Source of the DNA: Pseudomonadota bacterium
Lineage (GTDB): Bacteria > Pseudomonadota > Alphaproteobacteria > Rhizobiales > Devosiaceae
Length of the DNA: 11,179 nucleotides
Direction: 5' to 3'
Assembly: GCA_023387585.1 (NCBI GenBank)
Contig: JAEWHZ010000224.1
Span: forward strand, 1-11,179
This document shows positions 1-7,741 of this stretch, one piece after another. The translations under genes were made by a program, and so were the position numbers. Each line of letters starts with the position of its first letter. Positions within the stretch are counted from its first letter, which is position 1. A model generated the notes under the pieces. That model saw only the letters and a list, made by a program, of their open reading frames with translations. It made no database searches and had not been told where the DNA came from.

Positions 1-1592
1 TCTTCGGCCCCGAGCCGACCGAGCTCGACAAGGTGCCGCACGAGCCGCCGGCGCTGATGCGCCGCCCCATCGAGATCCTGGTGCTGGCCTGCCTCGCCGT
101 CGGCATCATCCCCGGCATCACCATCGGTCCCTTCCTCGCCGAGGCGGTGCATTCGGTGCTCGGGCCGGAAACGCCCTATTACAGCCTGTCGGTCTGGCAC
201 GGCTTCAACCTGCCGCTGATCATGAGCATCATCGCCATGGTAGGCGGCATCGTCATCTACGTGCCCTTCGCCAACCGGCTGCGCTATATCGATGCCCCGC
301 CGATCATCAGCGGCCTGCGCGGCCAGCGCGTGTTCGAACGTATCCTCGTCACCGCCACCAATCGCTGGGCTGGCAAGGTGGTGCAGGCCTTCGGCACCAC
401 GCGCCTGCAGCCGCAGGTGTTCACCGTGGTGTTCCTCGCGCTCGCCGCCGGCATCGGCGCCGGCTGGGCGCGCATGGGCAATCTGCCGCTGCCCGATAAT
501 TTCGATCCGGTGCTCGGCCTCGTCTGGCTGATGGGCGGCATCTGCGCCATCGCCGCGGCGGCGCAGGCAAAATTCCACCGGCTCGCCGCGCTGATCCTGA
601 TGGGCGGGGCAGGGCTGGCCACCTGCCTCAGCTTCGCCTGGTTCTCCGCCCCCGACCTGGCGCTCACCCAGCTGCTGGCCGAGATCGCTACCACGGTGCT
701 GATCCTGCTCGGGCTGCGCTGGCTGCCCAAGCGCAGCCCGTTCGAGGAGACGATCACCTGGCCGGCCCGCATGCGCCGCTGGCGCGACGTGTCGCTGTCG
801 GTGCTGGTCGGGCTCGGCACCGCGCTGGCCAGCTACGCCATCATGACCCGCGCCGCGCCCGAGGGGATTTCCGAGTTCTTCCTCGCCAATTCCTATGCCG
901 AGGGCGGCGGCACCAATGTCGTCAACGTCATGCTGGTCGACTTCCGCGGCTTCGACACCATGGGCGAGATCACCGTGCTCGGCGTGGTGGCGCTCACCGT
1001 GTTCGGCCTGCTGCGCCGTTTCCGCCCGGCCGCCGACAGCACCGATCGGCCCGAGCAGCAGCGCATGCTCGACGACTACGCCCCCGGCGCCGGCCAGCAC
1101 GTGGCCGACGACTTCCTGCGCATTCCGGCCCTGGTGATGAACTGGATGTTCCCGGTGGTCATCGTCGTCGCCGTCTACATGTTCCTGCGCGGGCACGACC
1201 TGCCGGGCGGCGGCTTCATCGCCGGCATCACCCTGTCGCTCGCCTTCATCCTGCAATACATGGCCGGGGGCACGCGCTGGGTCGAGGAGCGGTTGCGCAT
1301 CCTGCCGGTGCTGTGGATCGGCTGGGGCCTGTTGCTGGCGCTGCTCACCGGGCTCGGCGCCATGGCGCTCGGCGCACCCTTCCTCACCTCGGCCTTCGCC
1401 TATGCCGACATCCCCCTGATCGGCGCGGTGCCCATGGCCACGGCCTTGCTGTTCGACCTCGGCGTCTTCGCGCTGGTCGTCGGCGCCACCGTGCTGATGC
1501 TGATCGCCCTGGCCCACCAGTCCGTCCGCCGGCCCAAGCCGGCCGGCTCGTCCAAGCCCAAGGTCCGCGTGGGGCGCACCGAATGGAACTGA
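1..1592 (+). CDS. mrpA: MrpA-MrpB fused Na+/H+ antiporter subunit (PhaAB type), 5'-truncated
   Basis: This is the C-terminal part of the large subunit of the Mrp (Pha/Mnh) cation/proton antiporter, an inner-membrane complex that exchanges cytoplasmic Na+ or K+ for protons. The reading frame is open from base 3, so the true start lies upstream; the GTG at 33 is internal. Hydrophobic helices run through the whole piece. The motif PDLALTQLLAE (651-683) marks the MbhD/DUF4040-like part and DFRGFDTMGE (939-968) the MbhE-like part; both hold conserved acidic residues of the MrpA C-terminus. From about 1130 the frame continues into an MrpB (MnhB) domain with HDLPGGGFIAG, so A and B are one polypeptide, as in rhizobial PhaA. 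The N-terminal proton-channel half is outside the window. The stop overlaps the mrpC start by 10 bases. The identification is firm; the ion preference cannot be read from this part. Confidence 0.95.
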   Translation, partial: FGPEPTELDKVPHEPPALMRRPIEILVLACLAVGIIPGITIGPFLAEAVHSVLGPETPYYSLSVWHGFNLPLIMSIIAMVGGIVIYVPFANRLRYIDAPPIISGLRGQRVFERILVTATNRWAGKVVQAFGTTRLQPQVFTVVFLALAAGIGAGWARMGNLPLPDNFDPVLGLVWLMGGICAIAAAAQAKFHRLAALILMGGAGLATCLSFAWFSAPDLALTQLLAEIATTVLILLGLRWLPKRSPFEETITWPARMRRWRDVSLSVLVGLGTALASYAIMTRAAPEGISEFFLANSYAEGGGTNVVNVMLVDFRGFDTMGEITVLGVVALTVFGLLRRFRPAADSTDRPEQQRMLDDYAPGAGQHVADDFLRIPALVMNWMFPVVIVVAVYMFLRGHDLPGGGFIAGITLSLAFILQYMAGGTRWVEERLRILPVLWIGWGLLLALLTGLGAMALGAPFLTSAFAYADIPLIGAVPMATALLFDLGVFALVVGATVLMLIALAHQSVRRPKPAGSSKPKVRVGRTEWN

Positions 1593-1918
1593 CCCTTGCC
1601 CTTGCCATCGGCGTGCTCTCGGCCTCGGGCGTCTATTTGATCCTGCGCCCGCGCACCTTCCAGGTGATCATCGGCCTGTCGTTGGTGTCCTACGCCGTCA
1701 ACCTGTTCCTCCTGGCCATGGGCCGGCTGCGCATGGATGCGGCGCCCATCCTGTCGGGAGCCAACGCCAATCCCGCCGACTATACCGACCCGGTGCCGCA
1801 GGCGCTGGTGCTGACCGCCATCGTCATCAGCTTCGCCATGACGGCCCTGTTCCTCGTGGTCCTGCTCGCCGCGCGCGGCACCAGCGGCAACGACCATGTC
1901 GACGGCAGGGGGGACTGA
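1583..1918 (+). CDS. mrpC: Mrp antiporter subunit C (NuoK-like)
   Basis: A 111-residue hydrophobic protein of the MnhC/MrpC family, homologous to NuoK of complex I, with three predicted membrane helices. GVYLILRPRTFQVIIGLSLVS near the N-terminus and the later DPVPQALVLTAIVISFA stretch are typical of the family: the first gives the helix 1-2 turn, the second the conserved entry into helix 3. The ATG at 1583 lies inside the end of mrpA, with a GGGG-type ribosome site just upstream, and fits the usual MELxLA-like beginning. The longer open frame back to 1313 is shadow sequence inside mrpA. The protein works only as part of the Mrp complex, and the overlap with mrpA suggests coupled translation. 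The last 15 residues are hydrophilic. Confidence 0.94.
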   Translation: MELTLALAIGVLSASGVYLILRPRTFQVIIGLSLVSYAVNLFLLAMGRLRMDAAPILSGANANPADYTDPVPQALVLTAIVISFAMTALFLVVLLAARGTSGNDHVDGRGD

Positions 1919-1919
1919 C

Positions 1920-3515
1920 ATGACCGGCATGAACCACATCGCCATCCTGCCGATCCTGGTCCCCATGGCTGCGATGATCGCCAATCTGCTGCTGGGCGAC
2001 CAGCGCACCTCCAACCGCATCATCGGGCTCAACGTCGCCTTCTCGATCATGCTGGTGCTGGTCTCGGTGCTGCTGTTCTTCGTTCTGGTCTATGCCGGCC
2101 AAGACGCGGCGGCGGTCTATCCGCTCGCCGACTGGCCGATCCCGTTCTCGATCGTTCTGGTCGCCGACCGGCTTTCGGCGGTCATGGTGCTCACCACCTC
2201 GGTGCTGTCGCTGGCGGCGCTGGTCTATGCCACGGCGCGCTGGCACAGCCGCGGCACCAATTTCTTCCCGCTTTTCCATGCGCTGACCATGGGGCTGAAC
2301 GGCGCCTTCCTCACGGGCGATCTGTTCAACCTGTTCGTGTTCTTCGAGCTGCTGCTGGCCGCCTCCTACGGGCTGGCGCTGCATGGCGGGGGGCGCAACC
2401 GCACCCGCGCGGCGGTGCACTACATCGTCGTCAACCTCGTCGCCTCGTTCCTGTTCCTGATCGGCGTGGCGCTGATCTACGGCACGGTCGGCACGCTCAA
2501 CATGGCCGACATCGCCCGGGCGGCGCCGCTGGTGGATGCCGAAAATCGCGGGTTGTTCGAGGCCGGCGCGGCGGTGCTGGGCATCGCCTTCCTGATCAAG
2601 GCCGGCTCCTGGCCGCTGCATTTCTGGCTGCCCAACACCTATTCCGCCGCCGCCCCCCCTGTGGCCGCCATGTTCGCCATCATGACCAAGGTGGGGTTCT
2701 ATTCCATCCTGCGGCTGTGGACGCTGGTCTTCGCCAACACCGCCGGGCCGGATTTCGTCTTCGGCCAGAACGTGCTGCTGGTGCTCGGGGTAGCGACGGT
2801 CGCCTATGGCTCCATCGGCGTTTTGTCATGCAAGTCGCTCGACCGGCTGGCGAGCTATCTCATCCTCGTCTCCGCCGGCACGCTGCTGCTCGCCATCGCG
2901 CTCAACATCCCGCAGGTGACCAGCGGGGCGCTGTACTATTTCGTCGTCGCGACCCTGGCCGCCGGCGCGCTGTTCCTGCTCAAGGACATCATCGACCAGA
3001 TCCTGCCGGCCGAGGCTCAGCTTCTCGCCGTCTCTCTCGAGCTCTATGGCGATGAGGAGGAGGCGGCCGAGGACGACCAGGAGGTCAGCCGCACCATTCC
3101 GGCCGCCGCGACGCTGAGCGCCTGGTGCTTCGCCGTCGCCGCCCTGGTCATGGCGGGCCTGCCGCCGCTATCGGGCTTCATCGCCAAGTTCGCCATGATC
3201 TCGGCGGCGCTCGACACCGGTGAGACGCCCGTCGCCGCCGCCTGGTGGTTCACCGCCGCGCTCATCGTCTCTGGCCTGTTCGTGCTGATCGCCATGGTGC
3301 GCAACGGCATCAACATCTTCTGGACCTCGCTGCCCGAGAACGGCGCGCTGCGCCTGCGCCCGCGCGAATTCGCGCCGATCGTCGTGCTGCTCGGGCTCTG
3401 CGTGGCGCTGGCCATCGCCGGCGGCCCGGCCATGGCCTTCTTCGCCGAGACCGCCGAGTTCATCCACACCCCGCTCGGCTATATCGAAACGGTGCTGCCG
3501 GGAGACGCCCCATGA
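1920..3515 (+). CDS. mrpD: Mrp antiporter subunit D (proton-channel subunit, NuoM/N-like)
   Basis: A 531-residue polytopic membrane protein of the proton-translocating antiporter family (PF00361), homologous to NuoL/M/N. The key charged residues are visible: Glu143 in LFNLFVFFE, Lys227 in FLIKAGSWPLHFWLP, and Lys257 in MTKVGFYSILR, matching the Glu and Lys of the proton path in MrpD. The ATG at 1920 is preferred because AGGGGGG (1907-1913) sits 6 bases before it and it leaves only 1 base after the mrpC stop. An in-frame ATG at 1896 would place the ribosome site inside the gene and add eight non-conserved residues. A strongly acidic segment (about residues 378-388, GDEEEAAEDDQE) forms a charged loop between helices. 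The stop overlaps the mrpE start (ATGA). Confidence 0.95.
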   Translation: MTGMNHIAILPILVPMAAMIANLLLGDQRTSNRIIGLNVAFSIMLVLVSVLLFFVLVYAGQDAAAVYPLADWPIPFSIVLVADRLSAVMVLTTSVLSLAALVYATARWHSRGTNFFPLFHALTMGLNGAFLTGDLFNLFVFFELLLAASYGLALHGGGRNRTRAAVHYIVVNLVASFLFLIGVALIYGTVGTLNMADIARAAPLVDAENRGLFEAGAAVLGIAFLIKAGSWPLHFWLPNTYSAAAPPVAAMFAIMTKVGFYSILRLWTLVFANTAGPDFVFGQNVLLVLGVATVAYGSIGVLSCKSLDRLASYLILVSAGTLLLAIALNIPQVTSGALYYFVVATLAAGALFLLKDIIDQILPAEAQLLAVSLELYGDEEEAAEDDQEVSRTIPAAATLSAWCFAVAALVMAGLPPLSGFIAKFAMISAALDTGETPVAAAWWFTAALIVSGLFVLIAMVRNGINIFWTSLPENGALRLRPREFAPIVVLLGLCVALAIAGGPAMAFFAETAEFIHTPLGYIETVLPGDAP

Positions 3516-3997
3516 AGCGGCTGCTTCCCCATCCGGTGCTCGCCTTTCTGCTGCTGCTACTTTGGCTGGCGCTGCACCAGTCGGCGGGGCTGGGGCATAT
3601 CCTGCTCGGCAGCGTCATCGCCGTCATCGCCTCCATGGCCGCCGGCGCCGTCATTTCCGAGCCCGTCAACCTGCGCCGCCCGCTGAAGCTGATCCAGCTC
3701 GTCTTCGTCGCCGGCCTCGACATCATCCGCTCCAACATCGCCGTCCTCGTGGTGCTGCTCCATCCCCGGCCGAAGCCCACCGCCGGCTTCGTCGAAATGG
3801 ACCTCAAGCTCACCAACACCTTCGGGCTGGCCATCCTCGCCAGCCTGATCACCGCCACCCCGGGCAGCGCCTGGTTCGAATACGACCGCGAGCGCAGCAC
3901 GGTGCTGATCCACGTCTTCGACCTCATCGACGCCGACGAATGGGTCGAGACCATCCGCAACCGCTACGAAGTCCTGCTGATGGAGATCTTCCAATGA
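3512..3997 (+). CDS. mrpE: Mrp antiporter subunit E
   Basis: A 161-residue protein of the MnhE family (PF01899). The N-terminal part is strongly hydrophobic (two or three helices up to about residue 85). The C-terminal part is a soluble domain of about 75 residues. The segment KLTNTFGLAILASLITATPGS (around residues 107-127) is the family hallmark, and the tail with DxxDADEWVETIRNRYE is also typical. MrpE is needed for full antiport activity and assembly but has no complex I counterpart. The ATG at 3512 overlaps the mrpD stop as ATGA, with GGGAG 8 bases upstream. The frame open back to 3245 is a shadow of mrpD. The family assignment is secure. Confidence 0.94.
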   Translation: MKRLLPHPVLAFLLLLLWLALHQSAGLGHILLGSVIAVIASMAAGAVISEPVNLRRPLKLIQLVFVAGLDIIRSNIAVLVVLLHPRPKPTAGFVEMDLKLTNTFGLAILASLITATPGSAWFEYDRERSTVLIHVFDLIDADEWVETIRNRYEVLLMEIFQ

Positions 3998-4275
3998 GCG
4001 TCGCCATTCTCCAGTGGAGCCTGCTGGTCGCCCAGTTCCTGCTCGGCATCGCCATGCTCGCCACGATCTGGCGCATGGTGGTCGGCCCGCGCGCGCAGGA
4101 TCGCATCCTGGCGCTCGACGCGCTCTATGTCGTGGCGCTGCTGCTGCTGGTGACCCTCGGCATCCGCACCAATTCGCAGGTTTATTTCGAGCTGGCCATG
4201 CTGATGGGCCTGCTCGGCTTCGTCGGCACGGTAGCGCTGGCGAAATTCCTCATGCGCGGCGAGGTGATCGAATGA
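3994..4275 (+). CDS. mrpF: Mrp antiporter subunit F
   Basis: A 93-residue protein of the MnhF/PhaF family (PF04066) with three membrane helices. The conserved stretch RMVVGPRAQDRILALDAL (about residues 27-44), a cytoplasmic loop with GPxxxDRIxALD, identifies it. In solved Mrp complexes MrpF lies near the MrpA/MrpG interface and its conserved Asp is thought to take part in cation transfer; that point comes from the family, not from this sequence. The start codon overlaps the mrpE stop (ATGA), and GGAG lies 8 bases upstream in the end of mrpE. The frame extending back to 3562 is not real. Confidence 0.94.
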   Translation: MSVAILQWSLLVAQFLLGIAMLATIWRMVVGPRAQDRILALDALYVVALLLLVTLGIRTNSQVYFELAMLMGLLGFVGTVALAKFLMRGEVIE

Positions 4276-4679
4276 CCGACCTGCCGCTGTGGCTGTCCAT
4301 CCTGGTATCCGCCCTCGCCGTGCTCGGCGCGCTGATCACCATGGTCGGCTGCTTCGGCCTGGTCCGGCTCGGCACCTTCTATCTGCGTGTGCATGCCCCC
4401 ACCATGGGCACCAGCATGGGCGGCGGGCTGATCCTGCTCGCATCGGCCATCTATTTCACGGTCACCCGCGAACGGCTGGTGATCCACGAGATGGCGATCT
4501 TCATCTTCGTCACCGTGACCACCCCGGTCACCCTGACGCTGCTGGCCCGTGCCGCCCTGTTCCGTGACCGCGTCGCAGGTAATGGCGGCGTTCCCCCGCG
4601 CCACGCCACGGCGCCGCAGGAGGAAGCGCCCGAAGAGGCGCTCGAGCCCATCCCGCCGCCTGATGGCGTCAGGGAATAG
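4272..4679 (+). CDS. mrpG: Mrp antiporter subunit G
   Basis: A 135-residue protein of the MnhG/PhaG family (PF03334), with three predicted membrane helices in residues 1-95. The conserved loop FGLVRLGTFYLRVHAPTMGTS (about residues 28-48) corresponds to the family's G.xRxxDxYxRLHAxTK.xT signature. The last 40 residues are hydrophilic and rich in Pro and Glu, with no recognisable domain. The start overlaps the mrpF stop as ATGA, and AGGTG lies 6 bases upstream. This is the last gene of the Mrp operon. Its stop is only 3 bases from the stop of the convergent transporter ATPase gene, so any transcription terminator must lie inside coding sequence. Confidence 0.93.
   Translation: MTDLPLWLSILVSALAVLGALITMVGCFGLVRLGTFYLRVHAPTMGTSMGGGLILLASAIYFTVTRERLVIHEMAIFIFVTVTTPVTLTLLARAALFRDRVAGNGGVPPRHATAPQEEAPEEALEPIPPPDGVRE
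4625..4642. repeat. GC-rich inverted repeat inside the mrpG tail
   Basis: A perfect 6-bp stem AGCGCC/GGCGCT encloses a 6-base loop, about 35 bases before the mrpG stop. A second, weaker dyad CCTGA/TCAGG follows at 4659-4673. Neither is followed by a T-run on either strand, so neither is a standard intrinsic terminator. They are listed because the two operons converge here without an intergenic terminator. Chance is possible in sequence this GC-rich. Confidence 0.3.
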
Positions 4680-4682
4680 GGC

Positions 4683-5759
4683 CTAGATCCGCCGCCCGCT
4701 TTCCGGCTCGAACAGATGCTGCTTGCCCGGCTGAAGGGCCAGCGTGATGTCTTCGCCAGTCGTCACCTCGATCCGGTCGCGGATCAGCACCATGAGGTCG
4801 GTGTCGCCGATCCTCGTGGTGATCAGCGTTTCGGCACCGGTCGGCTCGGTCACCACCGCGCGGGCTGCGAAGCCGGCATCGCCGCCGCCGGGGGCGATGG
4901 CGATGTGCTCGGGGCGGATGCCGAGCAGCAGCGGCCTGCCGTCCTCGCCGGCGGAATCCGCGGGCAGGGCGATGAAGCCGCCGCTTTCGAGCTCGAACAG
5001 CACCTTGCCGCCCTCGCGCCTGATGCGCCCGGGCAGCAGGTTCATCGCCGGCGAGCCGAGGAACCCGGCAACGAAGGTATTGACCGGCTGGTCGTAGAGC
5101 TCGAGCGGCCGGCCGACCTGCTCGACGATGCCGTCATGCATGACGACGATGCGGTCGGCCATGGTCATGGCCTCGATCTGGTCGTGGGTGACATAGACCG
5201 TGGTGGTCTTGAGCCTTTGGTGCAGCTCCTTGATCTCGGAACGCATGGCGACGCGCAATTTGGCGTCGAGGTTCGACAAGGGCTCGTCGAACAGGAACAC
5301 CTTCGGGTCGCGCACGATGGCCCGGCCCATGGCGACGCGCTGGCGCTGCCCGCCCGAAAGCTGCGCCGGGCGGCGCTGCAGCAGCGGCACGAGATCGAGG
5401 ATCTCCGCCGCCGCCCGCACCCGCTCGGCAATCTCCTGCTTGGAGCGCCCCGCCAGCTTCAGCGCATAGCCCATATTGTCGGCCACGTTCTTGTGCGGGT
5501 AGAGCGCGTAGTTCTGGAACACCATGGCGATGTCGCGGGCGCGGGGCGGCAGATCGTTGACCACTCGCCCGCCGATGTCGATCTCGCCGCCGGTGATGGT
5601 TTCCAGCCCGGCGATCATGCGCAACAGCGTCGACTTCCCGCACCCCGAGGGGCCGACCAGGATGACGAACTCGCCATCCGGGATGTCGATCGACACCCCG
5701 TGGATCACCGGCGTGTTGCCATAGGACTTGCGGACGTCACGGATCGTCAGGCTGGCCAT
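4683..5759 (-). CDS. CUT1 sugar ABC transporter ATP-binding protein (UgpC/MalK family)
   Basis: A 358-residue ATPase that powers the importer encoded upstream in the same operon. All nucleotide-binding motifs are intact: Walker A GPSGCGKST (residues 36-44), Q-loop Gln82, signature LSGGQRQR (134-141), Walker B VFLFDEP (154-160), D-loop SNLDAKL (162-168) and switch His192 in VTHD. The remaining 120 or so residues form the TOBE/regulatory domain found in MalK and UgpC proteins. The start MASLTIRDVRKSYG at 5759 is set by homology and by AAGGGG a short distance upstream; the frame stays open much further back but that part overlaps the previous gene. It is the last gene of the operon, 14 bases after the dehydratase-like gene. 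Automatic annotation would call it UgpC, but the neighbours do not suggest glycerol-3-phosphate as substrate. Confidence 0.93.
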   Translation of the reverse strand: MASLTIRDVRKSYGNTPVIHGVSIDIPDGEFVILVGPSGCGKSTLLRMIAGLETITGGEIDIGGRVVNDLPPRARDIAMVFQNYALYPHKNVADNMGYALKLAGRSKQEIAERVRAAAEILDLVPLLQRRPAQLSGGQRQRVAMGRAIVRDPKVFLFDEPLSNLDAKLRVAMRSEIKELHQRLKTTTVYVTHDQIEAMTMADRIVVMHDGIVEQVGRPLELYDQPVNTFVAGFLGSPAMNLLPGRIRREGGKVLFELESGGFIALPADSAGEDGRPLLLGIRPEHIAIAPGGGDAGFAARAVVTEPTGAETLITTRIGDTDLMVLIRDRIEVTTGEDITLALQPGKQHLFEPESGRRI

Positions 5760-5773
5760 GATGCGTTTCCCCT

Positions 5774-6823
5774 TCAGGCCGCCTTGAGATGCTCGGCCAT
5801 GCGCAGCAGGCCCTGCATGTAGCCGATGGCATGCGCCCGGCCGCGATGGTTCCAGGCGCTGTCGTCGTCCATCTTCGGCACGTGGTCGTCGAGCAGGAAA
5901 CCGTCGAAGCCGTTCCTCGCCAGCAGCACCATCACCTCGGCCGGATCGAAATTGCCATCGCCGATGAAGCATTCGGTGAAGTCGGGCACCGAGCCCTGCA
6001 CGTCGCGGAAGTGAATATAGGCGATCGCGCCCCTGGGGGCGAAATATTCGATCATCTCGCGAACGTTCACCACGCCGCCCGGCATCTCCGAGCAGCAGCC
6101 GAGGCAGAGATCCAGCGCCCATGCCTTCGACGAGCCGGCCATTTCATAGGCCTTCTTGAAATTGTCGGGCTTGTAGAACAGCCGCGCCACCCCGCCCAGC
6201 ATCGGCACCGGCGGATCGTCCGGATGCAGCGCGAGGCGGATGCCTTCCTCCTCGGCCACCGGCAGCACCGCCTTGATGAAATATTCGTAGTTCGACCACA
6301 TCTGGTCTTCGGTGATCACCGCCTCGTCCTTGCCCCTGAGCGGCATGGAATAGGCGTGTCCCAGCGTTGTCGGCATGAAGGAGCGCAGCGTGTCGAGGTC
6401 GCCGGCATTGGCGTCGACAGCAGCCATCTCGAACCGGCGCGCCACCGCCCCGCCGCGCGTCGGCGCGCTGCGGTCGGTCGACCACACCGAATTGGGCATG
6501 AAATGATAGCCCAGAACCGGCACGCCTGCCCGCGCCACGGCGCGGATGGTGTGCTGATAGTTCTCGATCTGCTCGTCGCGCCCGTCGAGGCCCATCATCG
6601 CCTTGTGGTAGAAATGGGTGGGCACGTTCTCGATGGCCTCGAATTTGAGGCCGGCCGCCTCCACCTTCTCGACCAGCGCGCGCACGTCCTTTTCCTCCCA
6701 GCGCGCCTCGCCGGGCAGGGAGGGGTTGTTCATCTGGATGCCGGTGGCGCCGATCTGTGCGGCGAAGCGCAGCTTCTCGTCGGTAAGCTCGTGGAACTGG
6801 CCTGCGGCGATACGGATACTCAT
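5774..6823 (-). CDS. uxuA: Mannonate dehydratase-like TIM-barrel enzyme (UxuA family)
   Basis: A 349-residue cytoplasmic protein of the mannonate dehydratase family, which removes water from D-mannonate to give 2-keto-3-deoxygluconate in hexuronate breakdown. Family motifs are present: ALHPDDPP (His200), LDLCLGCC (Cys240), YIHFRDVQG (His271) and DDHVP (Asp313, His314). His200, Cys240, His271 and Asp313 fit the known metal site. It is shorter than E. coli UxuA (394 residues). By eye, the C-terminal tyrosine thought to act in catalysis aligns with Ala330 in RGRAHAIGY, so the exact reaction is less certain than the family. The ATG at 6823 has AAGGA just upstream. It sits between the permease and ATPase genes, so it should act on the imported compound or a derivative. 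It could instead be a related sugar-acid dehydratase or an isomerase-like TIM barrel. Confidence 0.8.
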   Translation of the reverse strand: MSIRIAAGQFHELTDEKLRFAAQIGATGIQMNNPSLPGEARWEEKDVRALVEKVEAAGLKFEAIENVPTHFYHKAMMGLDGRDEQIENYQHTIRAVARAGVPVLGYHFMPNSVWSTDRSAPTRGGAVARRFEMAAVDANAGDLDTLRSFMPTTLGHAYSMPLRGKDEAVITEDQMWSNYEYFIKAVLPVAEEEGIRLALHPDDPPVPMLGGVARLFYKPDNFKKAYEMAGSSKAWALDLCLGCCSEMPGGVVNVREMIEYFAPRGAIAYIHFRDVQGSVPDFTECFIGDGNFDPAEVMVLLARNGFDGFLLDDHVPKMDDDSAWNHRGRAHAIGYMQGLLRMAEHLKAA

Positions 6824-6862
6824 TGTCCTTGCATGTCCTGAAAAATGAGGCGGAATGGGACG

Positions 6863-7741
6863 CTAGCCCTTGACGGAGCCGGCGGTGAGCCCCTGCACCA
6901 TGAAGCGCTGGGCGACGAAATAAAGGACCATCAGCGGCACGGACGAGATCACCGCGCCCGCCATAAGCGGGCCCCAGGGCAACACGTCCGAGGTGATGAG
7001 GTAGTTCAGCGCCAGCGGCGCCGTGCGCTGGCTCTCCGAGGTCACCAGCACCAGGGCGAACAGGAATTCGTTCCAGGCCCCGGTGAACACGAAGATCGAT
7101 ACCGCCGCGATGCCGGGCGCCGACAGCGGCAAAACGATGCGCACCAGCGCGCCGAGCCGGCTGTGACCGTCGATCAGCCCCTGTTCCTCGAGCTCGCGCG
7201 GCACGCCGCGGAAATAGCCCTGCAACAGCCAGGTGGCGAGCGGCACCGAGAAGGCGAGATAGACGAGGACAAGCCCCTGCAGCGAATTGGACAGGCGCAA
7301 TTGCGCCATCAGGATCGACAGCGGGATGAACAGCAGCGAGCCCGGCGTGAGATAGGCGAACAGGATCAGCCGCCCGATCAGCCCGCGGAACCGGTAGCGG
7401 AAGCGCACCATGGAATAGGCGGCGAAGGCCGAGAACACCACCGACACCACGGTGACGCTGGTGGCGACGATCAGGCTGTTGAGGATGGGGCGCAGAAAAC
7501 CCTTGGCGAACAGCAGGTCGGTGTAGTTGTCGAGTGTGAACACCTGCGGCCACAGCGAGGGCGTGCGGTAGATCTCGCGCGGCAGCTTCAGCGAGGTGAT
7601 GATCATCCAGTAGATCGGGAACAGGATCAGGATCACCGCGATGCCCAGCGTGAGATAGCTCAGCGTCCGCCCGATCAGCATGCGCTGGCGTTCGGTCAGG
7701 CCGGATTTGCTGGCGGAAACCGCGCTCACGTCGGCACTCAT
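6863..7741 (-). CDS. CUT1 sugar ABC transporter permease (MalG/UgpE type)
   Basis: A 292-residue inner-membrane permease with six predicted helices, starting at about residue 28. The cytoplasmic EAA loop that docks on the ATPase is seen as EEQGLIDGHSRLGALVRIVLP (about residues 185-205). Its first part reads EQG instead of EAA, a mild departure. The C-terminus GLTAGSVKG is typical of MalG-like permeases. The start at 7741 is chosen because its ATG overlaps the stop of the preceding permease gene (ATGA) and AAGGGA lies 9 bases upstream; the frame open back to 7918 is shadow sequence. It should form the heterodimeric channel with the preceding permease. Substrate cannot be read from the sequence. 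Confidence 0.92.
   Translation of the reverse strand: MSADVSAVSASKSGLTERQRMLIGRTLSYLTLGIAVILILFPIYWMIITSLKLPREIYRTPSLWPQVFTLDNYTDLLFAKGFLRPILNSLIVATSVTVVSVVFSAFAAYSMVRFRYRFRGLIGRLILFAYLTPGSLLFIPLSILMAQLRLSNSLQGLVLVYLAFSVPLATWLLQGYFRGVPRELEEQGLIDGHSRLGALVRIVLPLSAPGIAAVSIFVFTGAWNEFLFALVLVTSESQRTAPLALNYLITSDVLPWGPLMAGAVISSVPLMVLYFVAQRFMVQGLTAGSVKG

Noticed and set aside
33..35. GTG at 33 as the start of the first gene
   Set aside because: The frame is open to base 3 and the protein here is the C-terminal part of a much larger MrpA, so this codon is internal.
1896..1898. ATG at 1896 as the mrpD start
   Set aside because: It lies upstream of the strong AGGGGGG ribosome site that serves the ATG at 1920, and adds residues not expected in MrpD.
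5760..6122. N-terminal extension of the ATPase frame
   Set aside because: The extra residues overlap the dehydratase-like gene and have no homology sense; the MASLTIRDVRKSYG start has a ribosome site and matches the family.
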